From: an uncultured Victivallales bacterium
Lineage (GTDB): Bacteria > Verrucomicrobiota > Lentisphaeria > Victivallales > UBA1829
Direction of reading: 5' to 3'
Assembly: GCA_934644965.1 (NCBI GenBank)
Contig: CAKUDG010000004.1
Coordinates: forward strand, 62,001 to 126,000
Length of the DNA: 64,000 nt
Shown here: positions 45,139-52,732 of the stretch, piece after piece
Numbering within the stretch: the stretch's first letter is position 1
Layout of the letters: each line of letters starts with the position of its first letter
Translations under genes and position numbers: made by a program
Notes under the pieces: generated by a model
Database searches by the model: none
What the model saw: the letters and a program-made list of their open reading frames with translations, nothing else
Told to the model about the DNA's origin: nothing

Positions 45139-45819
45139 ATGGCAGGAAAAGTAAAACATGTGCTGAATGTGAAACAGCGCAGCGCAGGCGGAAGCGCCGT
45201 GGCGCGCAGAGAAAGGAAAAAAGGGCTGATCCCGGCTGTGATTTACAGCAAGGGTGCGGAAAGCAAGACCGTTTCCGTGCAGGCCTCGGAATGGGACGCT
45301 CTCCAGAAGTATGAGCTGAACCTTCTTTCTCTTCAGGAAGACGGGAAGGAAACGCTTGTGCTGCTGAAGGAAGTGCAGCATGATTTCATCCGGAACCGTG
45401 CGATGCATCTGGATTTTATGGAAGTGCGCAAGGATCAGGTGATTACGGCGCACGTGGCTGTGCATGCGGCCTACGGGGATGTCAAGGGTGTGGCGCTCGG
45501 CGGAATTCTCGACCAGGTGATTCATGAGCTGGAAGTCGAGTGTATTCCTGAAAATCTTCCGGAATCCATAGAAGTGAACATTTCGGAACTTGGAGTCGGG
45601 GAATCGCTGCATGTATCCGAAATCGTGCCTCCGGAAGGAGTGAAGATTCTGAATCATCCCGAGCTGGTCGTGTTTCTGATTGCGGATCCGAATGCGCAGC
45701 CTGAAGAGGAACTTGCGCCCGCCACCGCAGGAGAGGGAGCAGCCGAACCCGAAGTGATCGGTGAAAAGGAAAAGGCGGAAAAAGCCGCGGCTGCTGAAGC
45801 GGAAGGGAAGAAGAAGTAA
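45139..45819 (+). CDS. rplY: Ribosomal protein bL25 (Ctc/TL5 type)
   Basis: 5S-rRNA-binding large-subunit protein in the long Ctc/TL5 form. The N-terminal L25 domain includes GLIPAVIYSKGAESKTVSV and LLKEVQHDFIRNRAMHLDFMEVRKDQ. It is followed by the beta-rich C-terminal domain (GVALGGILDQVIHELEVECIPENLPESIEVNIS). The last ~45 residues are Ala/Glu/Lys-rich low complexity. AGGAAAGGA precedes the ATG. In many genomes rplY directly precedes pth, as here (77 bases). Confidence 0.95.
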   Translation: MAGKVKHVLNVKQRSAGGSAVARRERKKGLIPAVIYSKGAESKTVSVQASEWDALQKYELNLLSLQEDGKETLVLLKEVQHDFIRNRAMHLDFMEVRKDQVITAHVAVHAAYGDVKGVALGGILDQVIHELEVECIPENLPESIEVNISELGVGESLHVSEIVPPEGVKILNHPELVVFLIADPNAQPEEELAPATAGEGAAEPEVIGEKEKAEKAAAAEAEGKKK

Positions 45820-45896
45820 TCTTTTTTTTCATCATGCTGTTTGGGATTTCCGCCGTGGAGATCCCTTGTTGTCAGGAGGAGCATTGAGAAGGCCTT

Positions 45897-46580
45897 ATGC
45901 CGAATCAGGAAGACAAACCGGTCCGTCTGATTGTCGGACTGGGCAATCCGGGAGAGGAATACGATGGGAGCAGGCACAATGTCGGTTTTTCTCTTGTTGA
46001 CGGCCTTCTCAGACGGCTTCCGAAAGGATTTGAGCAGATTCATCACGGATATCGTTCCATTTACTGGCGCGGGGCCTATGCAGGGAGGGCGCTTCTTCTG
46101 CAGAAGCCTCAGACCTACATGAATCTGAGCGGAGATGCGGTGTTGTCGCTGGTCCGCGGGGAGCATCTTTCACCGGAAGAAGTTCTGGTTCTTTACGATG
46201 ACATGGATCTTCCGCTTGGAAAGATCCGACTGCGCAAGAACGGGGGGAACGGCGGACATAACGGGATCGGTTCGATCATCGCAAGTCTCGGGACGGAGAA
46301 ATTTCCCCGTCTGAGGTTTGGGATCGGGAAGATGGCAAACGGCCACGGATCAGCAGATTATGTTCTGTCCCGTTTCAGAGAGGACGAACAGGATCTGTTC
46401 CGGAAGACCTGTGAAGGCGCGCTGGATGCCCTGATTCTGACCCTGAGACGCGGGATTGGAACGGCAATGAATGTATACAATGCGAAGGAGTATTCCGTAA
46501 ACGAAGAGACGGATTCCTCCGCAGCGGAACAGAAAACTCAGAATACAACGAAACATAATACAACACACCAGGAGGTGTAG
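45897..46580 (+). CDS. pth: Peptidyl-tRNA hydrolase
   Basis: Releases tRNA from prematurely dropped peptidyl-tRNA. Family blocks: IVGLGNPGEEYDGSRHNVGF with catalytic His27, LLQKPQTYMNLSG, LVLYDDMDLPLGKIRLRKNG and GGNGGHNGIGSII. Length 227 includes a polar C-terminal extension of ~25 residues (Thr/Asn/Gln-rich) beyond the usual end. That extension contains the ribosome-binding site of rpsF (AGGAGGTG), so the two genes are packed with a 2-base gap. Confidence 0.96.
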   Translation: MPNQEDKPVRLIVGLGNPGEEYDGSRHNVGFSLVDGLLRRLPKGFEQIHHGYRSIYWRGAYAGRALLLQKPQTYMNLSGDAVLSLVRGEHLSPEEVLVLYDDMDLPLGKIRLRKNGGNGGHNGIGSIIASLGTEKFPRLRFGIGKMANGHGSADYVLSRFREDEQDLFRKTCEGALDALILTLRRGIGTAMNVYNAKEYSVNEETDSSAAEQKTQNTTKHNTTHQEV

Positions 46581-46582
46581 GC

Positions 46583-46915
46583 TTGAAAAAGTACGAAGCA
46601 GTGTTCATTCTCGACATGAGGAAAGTTGAGGATGAGGGGAAGGCCTTCTCTGAAGAATTTGCGAAAACTCTTCAGGGATGGGGTGGCAGCATGCTGGAAA
46701 GCGTTTTGATGGGGCGCAAACAGTTTGCGCGTGAAATCCGGAAACGGAAGGCAGGCGTGTATTGGAACTATGTGTTTGAACTCGATCCTGCGATGGAGAC
46801 CCGGATTCGGGATCATTACCGGCTTGACGAACGGGTGATCCGTCATCTGATCATCAATTACGACCGTCCCGAACAGGTCCGTTCGACGATTGCCGCTGCG
46901 GAACTCGTCGACTGA
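46583..46915 (+). CDS. rpsF: Ribosomal protein bS6
   Basis: Small-subunit protein that pairs with bS18. MKKYEAVFILD at the N-terminus and the GWGG...GRKQFAREIRKRKAGVYWNYVFELDP segment are typical, and length 110 is normal. The start is TTG at 46583 behind an AGGAGGTG ribosome-binding site; no ATG fits the fold. It is separated from rpsR by ssb, as in many bacteria. Confidence 0.94.
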   Translation: MKKYEAVFILDMRKVEDEGKAFSEEFAKTLQGWGGSMLESVLMGRKQFAREIRKRKAGVYWNYVFELDPAMETRIRDHYRLDERVIRHLIINYDRPEQVRSTIAAAELVD

Positions 46916-46949
46916 TTGAGAGTTTCATCGATAAGGAAAGGATCCTTCC

Positions 46950-47591
46950 ATGGCGTCACTGAACAAAGTTCTTCTGATGGGAAATCTGACAAGAGATCCC
47001 GAACTGACCTACACCCCTGGCGGAGCCGCGATCTGCAAGTTCGGAATTGCGATCAACAGACGTTTTTCGCAGAACGGACAGGACAAGGAGGAAACCTGTT
47101 TTCTCGATATTGTAGTTTGGGGAAAGCAGGCGGAAACGGCCTCCCGCTATCTTCAGAAGGGTGCGAGCGTTTTTATTGAAGGACGTCTTACCTACGAACA
47201 GTGGGAAGAAAAGGATACGCAGAAGAAACGTTCCCGCATCACCGTGACGGCGGAACGGGTCCAGTTCCTGAACGGCCGCAGAGATGATATGGGCGGCGGA
47301 GACGCTGGAGGAGCAGGGGATTACGATTCTTCCTATGAGCAGCAGCCCGCTTATACTTCACGCAATTCCTCTTCTCAGGGGAACCGTGCGTATGGGCCGA
47401 GGCAGCAGCAGAACCGTCCGTCCGGACAGGGGGGCGGCTCTGCGTACGGCGGGAACCACGGAGCCTCCCGCTACCAGCAGCAAACGGGAGCCCAGCAGGG
47501 AGGCGGCCCGCAGCCGCCTCAGATGCCGCCGCCGCAGGAGGAATATCCTTTTGAGGATGTTGGCGGAGTCGATGACGACATTCCTTTCTGA
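46950..47591 (+). CDS. ssb: Single-stranded DNA-binding protein
   Basis: OB-fold protein coating single-stranded DNA. The fold covers residues 1-110: NKVLLMGNLTRDPELTYTPGG, FLDIVVWGKQAETASRYLQKG and SVFIEGRLTYEQWEEKDTQK. A ~90-residue linker rich in Gly, Gln, Ser and Pro follows. The last residues, DDDIPF, are the acidic tip that recruits replication and repair partners. AAGGAAAGGA precedes the ATG. Confidence 0.97.
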   Translation: MASLNKVLLMGNLTRDPELTYTPGGAAICKFGIAINRRFSQNGQDKEETCFLDIVVWGKQAETASRYLQKGASVFIEGRLTYEQWEEKDTQKKRSRITVTAERVQFLNGRRDDMGGGDAGGAGDYDSSYEQQPAYTSRNSSSQGNRAYGPRQQQNRPSGQGGGSAYGGNHGASRYQQQTGAQQGGGPQPPQMPPPQEEYPFEDVGGVDDDIPF

Positions 47592-47662
47592 GGCGTCCGT
47601 GAACAGAGAACGATCAAAAGAAATCAGATTTTTATTTATCAATCATCAAGGAGAAAGTTGCC

Positions 47663-47899
47663 ATGGCAATGCAGAACAAGAGACGCCGTCCGAAAAGACG
47701 CGCCTCCAAGCCGAAAATTTGCAGACTCTGTGAGAACAAAGTCAATTACGTCGATTTCAAAGACGCGGATCTTCTGAAGAAGTTCCAGACGGAAAAGGGG
47801 CGCATCCTTCCCCGCAGAATCACCGGGACCTGCCTCAAGCATCAGAAAATGCTCAGCACCGCAGTGAAAAGAGCAAGAATCATCAGCCTTGTTCTCTGA
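47663..47899 (+). CDS. rpsR: Ribosomal protein bS18
   Basis: Small-subunit protein, 78 residues. The block KICRLCENKVNYVDFKDADLL and RILPRRITGTCLKHQK are typical. Cys-x-x-Cys plus later Cys and His residues suggest the zinc-binding (C+) form. AAGGAG precedes the ATG. Confidence 0.96.
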   Translation: MAMQNKRRRPKRRASKPKICRLCENKVNYVDFKDADLLKKFQTEKGRILPRRITGTCLKHQKMLSTAVKRARIISLVL

Positions 47900-47965
47900 C
47901 GGTGAACCGCTGCTGGATTCTCTGAGACAATCTCCAAAAAAGAAACTGAAGGAAAGGCTTAACAA

Positions 47966-48418
47966 ATGGCCTCTATGAAATTGATACTTTTGCAGGACGT
48001 GGAAGATCTCGGGCTTGCCGGGGAAGAGGTCCATGTCGCTCCCGGCTACGGCCGGAACTATCTGATCCCGAAAGGACTGGCGACAGTCGCCTCCACCTCC
48101 GCCCTGAGACAGCTTGCCGCACGTAAAGAGAAAATCGAAGCGCAGCGCAAAGCGGATCTGGAAGCCGCACAGGCTCTGGCGGGAAAAATCGCTGAAAGCG
48201 AAATCGTCATTCCCATGCAGGCGTCCGATGACAACCACCTTTTCGGCTCCGTCACGGAAAGAATCATCTTCGACTCTCTCCAAGCCATGGGCATCAAGGT
48301 GGAAGCGCACAAGATCCGTCTGGAAAGCCAGATCAGAACTCTTGGCGATTTCACCGCAGAGATCAAGCTCCACCAGCACGTTCTGGCGACAGCGAAAATC
48401 AAAGTGGTCCGGGCCTGA
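47966..48418 (+). CDS. rplI: Ribosomal protein bL9
   Basis: Large-subunit protein of 150 residues. The N-terminal rRNA-binding domain MKLILLQDVEDLGLAGEEV and VAPGYGRNYLIPKGLA is followed by the long connecting helix (residues ~45-78) and the C-terminal domain (NHLFGSVTERIIFDSLQAMG). The annotated ATG adds three residues before MKLIL; ATG 47975 is an alternative. Confidence 0.96.
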   Translation: MASMKLILLQDVEDLGLAGEEVHVAPGYGRNYLIPKGLATVASTSALRQLAARKEKIEAQRKADLEAAQALAGKIAESEIVIPMQASDDNHLFGSVTERIIFDSLQAMGIKVEAHKIRLESQIRTLGDFTAEIKLHQHVLATAKIKVVRA

Positions 48419-48441
48419 CCCCCTGAAGCAAGGACTCCCGG

Positions 48442-49998
48442 ATGCCAGATACGGTGAAGGAAACAGTCCCGTCCGGCGGGAACAACTTGGTCCGGAAAGA
48501 GAAGGCGGCCCCTGCGGCCGCCTCGGATTTTGCTGATTTCCAGACGGAACGGGCTGTTCTGGCCGCCATTCTGGTGGAGCCGGACTGCCTTGACAATGTG
48601 GCCACGATGCTCGGCGGTTTTACAGCCGCATCGGATGATCCCAAGTCGCAGGGAAAATCCTTAGCCGCCGATCCCCTTTCGAAAAGCGGTTTTCACCGCG
48701 TCGCGGCCATGATGTTCCGCGATCCGAAACACGCGGTGATTTATGAAACCATGCTGGAGCTGCATTCCAGGGGAGCGGGAATAGACGCTCTCGCGATTTC
48801 AGACACTCTCCAGCGGGCGGGGCGTCTTGATGTGATCGGCGGGATGGAGACGCTCCTGGATATCCAGAATTCCATTGCCAGCACCGCCAATCTGGAGACC
48901 TGGTGCGTTATCCTCAAGGATTACGCCATGCTCCGGGAAATGATGAAAACCTGCACTCATGCGCTTGATTTGTGCAGGAATTCCGGAGAGGATGTCAAAA
49001 CCCTTCTCGAAGCGATTGAATCGGAAATCTACAAAGTCCGCAATCAGTTTGTCCAGCCCGAGATCCGCGACATCAAATCGCTCATCAAAGAGACTTTTGA
49101 CGGATTCATCAAAATCCTGAACAAGGAAGTTCCCCCCGGCATTCCCACGGGATATCCCGATCTGGACCGCCTGATCGGCGGCGGTTTGAAACCCGGAGAA
49201 ATGTTCGTTCTTGCGGCACGGCCTTCCATCGGGAAAACGGCGCTGGCGCTGAATATTGTCCGTAATATTGCGATGAAAGGTGGGGGAAAAGAGCATTCTG
49301 TTGTATTCTTCAGTCTGGAAATGAGTGCGGAACAGGTGGCACAGCGTCTGCTGTGCACGGAATCGAGAGTTCCCCTGTCCTCCATTCTGGACGGCTCTTT
49401 CCGGGGAAGAGAGGACCTGACCAAACTGACCGCGGCCGTGGCTTCGCTTTCCAAAGCCTCGCTCTTCATCGATCCCACCGGAGGCATCTCCATTTTCGAA
49501 CTCCGCTCCAAGGCGCGGAAACTCAAGGAGACTCACGGGATCGACCTGATTGTGATCGACTATCTCCAGCTCATGAAAGCCACCGAGGCCGCAAAGGATG
49601 GCAGGCAGGTGGAGGTGGCGACCATTTCCGGCGGACTCAAAAAACTGGCCAAGGACTTGAACGTCCCTGTTCTTGTCCTCGCCCAGCTGAACCGCGAAGT
49701 CGAAAAAGGGCAGGGAGGCAAAAACGCTCTGCCGAAACTGAGCAATCTGCGCGAATCCGGAGCGATCGAACAGGATGCGGACGTGGTTGTCTTTCTCCAC
49801 CGCAACCGCGAAGACACCAAGGAATCCGCCACTCAGGAAATCTCCAGAAACGGCGCGGAAGCCAAACTGATCGTGGAGAAAAACCGAAACGGCCGTACCG
49901 GATTGGTCGAACTGAGATTTTTCCCTGCCGTGATGGAATTTCGTTCCATGGATCACCGTTTTGACGAGTCGGACATCCCCCCCGGAACGGAAATGTGA
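48442..49998 (+). CDS. dnaB: Replicative DNA helicase DnaB
   Basis: Hexameric 5'-3' helicase of the replication fork. The N-terminal domain (ERAVLAAILVEPDCLDNVA, HAVIYETMLELHSRG) carries an unusual Ser/Lys/Asp-rich insertion of about 25 residues (~58-84). The RecA-like motor follows: GIPTGYPDLDRLIGGGLKPGE, Walker A ARPSIGKTA (259-267, Ile for the usual Met), FFSLEMSAEQVAQRLL, Walker B LIVIDYLQLM, LAQLNREVEKG and SGAIEQDADVVVFLHR. No intein is present. AAGGA is ten bases before the ATG. The gene ends the prs-to-dnaB run. Confidence 0.96.
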   Translation: MPDTVKETVPSGGNNLVRKEKAAPAAASDFADFQTERAVLAAILVEPDCLDNVATMLGGFTAASDDPKSQGKSLAADPLSKSGFHRVAAMMFRDPKHAVIYETMLELHSRGAGIDALAISDTLQRAGRLDVIGGMETLLDIQNSIASTANLETWCVILKDYAMLREMMKTCTHALDLCRNSGEDVKTLLEAIESEIYKVRNQFVQPEIRDIKSLIKETFDGFIKILNKEVPPGIPTGYPDLDRLIGGGLKPGEMFVLAARPSIGKTALALNIVRNIAMKGGGKEHSVVFFSLEMSAEQVAQRLLCTESRVPLSSILDGSFRGREDLTKLTAAVASLSKASLFIDPTGGISIFELRSKARKLKETHGIDLIVIDYLQLMKATEAAKDGRQVEVATISGGLKKLAKDLNVPVLVLAQLNREVEKGQGGKNALPKLSNLRESGAIEQDADVVVFLHRNREDTKESATQEISRNGAEAKLIVEKNRNGRTGLVELRFFPAVMEFRSMDHRFDESDIPPGTEM

Positions 49999-50063
49999 TT
50001 TTGCCTTGGATTTCTCATGAGACTTCTCAATTTGAAATGCCGGATATCTTTTCGCCGGACGGG

Positions 50064-50092
50064 TTGAATTTTCACCCCCGCCGGAGTATCTT
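50064..50092 (+). promoter_or_regulatory. Possible bamA promoter
   Basis: TTGAAT (50064-50069), 17-base spacer, TATCTT (50087-50092), four of six matches each. The leader to bamA would be about 40 bases. Confidence 0.42.
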
Positions 50093-50137
50093 ACCGGAAT
50101 GATTTAGACTCTTGGATGATGTGGGTTTCAACACCGG

Positions 50138-52489
50138 ATGAAAAACAACGCTTTGTTACGGATACTTTTTACCATTTTCTGCTTCTGCGGCGGATTCTGC
50201 TCGGTAATGCTTTCCGCACAGGAGGTCGTCTCCGTGGAGTTCCGTCAGGACGGAAGCTATCAGTTCGGGGAGGACGTGCTTCTTTACAATGTCCAGACAC
50301 GCAAGGGGAGCGTCTATTCCGAACGGATCGTCAATGACGATGTGAAGCGCCTTCATGCCATGGGTGTTTTCTCGGACGTGGTGTCCATCACGGAAGAGAC
50401 TCCCGACGGGAATAGAAAAGTCATTTTTCAGATTACGCCGAAGCCAGTAGTTTCCGAAATTGTTTACGACGGCAATCAGAAATATCCGGAAAAGAAAATT
50501 GCCGAAAACGTCAATATCGCCCTTGATGCGCCTCTCAACGACAAACTTCTGAGCGTCAGTGCCGAAAATATCCGGAAGTTTTATGCCGGGGAGGGGCTGA
50601 ACGATGCCGTGGTTTCCGTCGACATTCAGAAAATAGACGAATCCCATATCCGGATTGTTTTCCATATTACCGAAAATCTGCGTGTGCGTGTGAACGAAGT
50701 CAATTTTGAGGGCGCCACCGTCTATACTCCCTCCGAACTCCGGGACGCCATTGCCACGCGTTATTCATTTCTCAGTCATTCCTGGCTGTCCTGGCTGCCG
50801 ATTCAGGGCGGAGGGCTTCTCGACCGGGAAGAACTGGAGCGGGATCTGGTCCGCCTCCGGGAATTCTACTGGCGGAAAGGATATCTTGATTTTCAGGTGA
50901 AGGAAACCCGTCTGGAAGAAGTGCCCGGAGATCCGGAACGGATGAATGTGACCTTTGTTCTGGAGGAAGGCGAACCGTATACGGTCGGTGAGGTTCATGT
51001 GAACGGAGGCAGGCGTTTTTCGGAAGAAGAACTCCTCGCCGTGACAGAACTCAAACCGGGCATGACCTACAATGTGCTCCTGGAAGAAGGAGATCTCGCT
51101 TCCCTGGAACAGAAATACAGTCCGCTCGGATACGCCGATTTCCGCGGAAACGCCATGAAGCACCCCGACTACCGGACCAAAACCGTGGATCTCGATTACA
51201 ACATCTATGAAGGCCCCCTCTACCGGATCCGCGACATCTTCATTTCCGGAAATAAAATCACCAAAGACCATGTCATCCGCCGGGAACTGCCCATGCTGCC
51301 GATGGATCCCGTCGATAAAAATATGCTTCAGGTGGCAAAGAACCGCCTCATGGGCATGGGATATTTTGAAGACGCGGAAGATGGAGGTGTCGAAATCACC
51401 GCACGCAATTCCTCCGAGGCCCCGGATATGAAGGATATCGACATCAAAGTCCGGGAAAGACGCTTCATCGATTTCCGCATCGGCGCCGGCATTTCCGATA
51501 CGGACAGCTTCGCCGGAATGGTGGAACTCTCCCATTCCAATATGGATATTCTCGACCCGTGGAACTATTTCAGCGGGGGCGGACAGAGAATGAGAATCGC
51601 CGCCCTGATCGGAATCGAACACATGGATATTCAGGCGGATTTCACGGAACCGTGGCTCTTCGGCATTCCGCTGCGTCTGGATATTTCCGGATACTGGCGC
51701 GAAGTGGTGTTCAAATACTGGGACGAACAGCGCATCGGATTCACCGTCGGACTGACAAAACGGATCTTTGACGATTTCACCACCATTTCCGGAGGCTATA
51801 CCTTCGAACAGGTCGGCGTGCTCGACATGGACAAGCACCGCTCGGAAATCTTCCAGAAGGAAAAAGGCCGAGACCTGGTCGGACGTCTCCATCTCTCCAT
51901 CGGGCGCGACACCCGCGACAGCGCCACCAATCCCACATCCGGATACGACATCAGCGCCTATGGCGCCATCTCCAGCCAGATCTTCGGCGGCAGCAAGAAC
52001 TATTACAAGGTCGAACTCAAAGGGATCAACTATCTTCCGTTCCTGAACAACTGGTTTGTCCTGAGCACCGGCTTCAAGGTCGGATCCGTGGGCATGATCA
52101 CCGACCGGGATGAAATGGTCCCCATTTACGACCGTTATTTTCTGGGCGGCGGCGATTCCGTGCGCGGCTTCCCCTACCGTTCCATCGGTCCCGTCGACCG
52201 CGACGAGAAAAACTACGGAGGTCAGTTCATGTACCTGCTGACCGCCGAACTGAGCCATCCGATCTACAGCATCGTGCGCGGCGCCTTCTTTGTTGATGTC
52301 GGCGATGTCACACGTTCCAATTTCGGCCCGATCAACAAACCCAACATCGGCGTCGGTTACGGGCTTCGCATCAAAATTCCGCGCGTGGACGTTCCCCTGC
52401 GTCTGGATCTGGCGTATCCCGTGCTCTGCAATCAGGACGGCGTGAAAAGGAAGCTCCGTTTCCACTTCAACTTCGGTTTCTCCTTCTGA
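50138..52489 (+). CDS. bamA: Outer-membrane protein assembly factor BamA
   Basis: Omp85-family insertase of the outer membrane. The signal peptide is residues 1-27 (cleavage near MLSAQ). Five POTRA-like repeats follow to about residue 430 (EIVYDGNQKYPEKKIAEN; RVNEVNFEGATVYTPSELRD; TVGEVHVNGGRRFSEEEL; RIRDIFISGNKITKDHVI). The beta-barrel ends with the loop-6 motif VRGFPYRSIGP (~677) and a terminal aromatic strand FNFGFSF, the sorting signal. Length 783 is normal. It proves a diderm envelope. The ribosome-binding site is weak. Confidence 0.96.
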   Translation: MKNNALLRILFTIFCFCGGFCSVMLSAQEVVSVEFRQDGSYQFGEDVLLYNVQTRKGSVYSERIVNDDVKRLHAMGVFSDVVSITEETPDGNRKVIFQITPKPVVSEIVYDGNQKYPEKKIAENVNIALDAPLNDKLLSVSAENIRKFYAGEGLNDAVVSVDIQKIDESHIRIVFHITENLRVRVNEVNFEGATVYTPSELRDAIATRYSFLSHSWLSWLPIQGGGLLDREELERDLVRLREFYWRKGYLDFQVKETRLEEVPGDPERMNVTFVLEEGEPYTVGEVHVNGGRRFSEEELLAVTELKPGMTYNVLLEEGDLASLEQKYSPLGYADFRGNAMKHPDYRTKTVDLDYNIYEGPLYRIRDIFISGNKITKDHVIRRELPMLPMDPVDKNMLQVAKNRLMGMGYFEDAEDGGVEITARNSSEAPDMKDIDIKVRERRFIDFRIGAGISDTDSFAGMVELSHSNMDILDPWNYFSGGGQRMRIAALIGIEHMDIQADFTEPWLFGIPLRLDISGYWREVVFKYWDEQRIGFTVGLTKRIFDDFTTISGGYTFEQVGVLDMDKHRSEIFQKEKGRDLVGRLHLSIGRDTRDSATNPTSGYDISAYGAISSQIFGGSKNYYKVELKGINYLPFLNNWFVLSTGFKVGSVGMITDRDEMVPIYDRYFLGGGDSVRGFPYRSIGPVDRDEKNYGGQFMYLLTAELSHPIYSIVRGAFFVDVGDVTRSNFGPINKPNIGVGYGLRIKIPRVDVPLRLDLAYPVLCNQDGVKRKLRFHFNFGFSF

Positions 52490-52662
52490 TCCGGAATCGG
52501 CTCCCCCGACACGGATCTGCAGAGGGATATTGCACCTTCTCTCCCTCCCTCTCCGGCACCGGATTGAGTTTTCCCCCTTTCCTCCTTCCATTCCCCCCCT
52601 GAAGATCCCGGAGAAAGACAAGAAAAATTGCAAGTTTTCACGCGTGCGCGCGGCGCGCGAGG

Positions 52663-52690
52663 TTGAGAATAACGCTTCTGGGTGTATATT
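52663..52690 (+). promoter_or_regulatory. gyrA promoter
   Basis: TTGAGA (52663-52668), 16-base spacer, TATATT (52685-52690), five of six matches in each box. A CG-alternating stretch (52640-52659, containing GCGCGCGGCGCGCG) lies directly upstream. Confidence 0.7.
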
Positions 52691-52732
52691 TCCAAGTTTA
52701 CAAAAAACATCTAGCAAGGACAGAACTCTATC

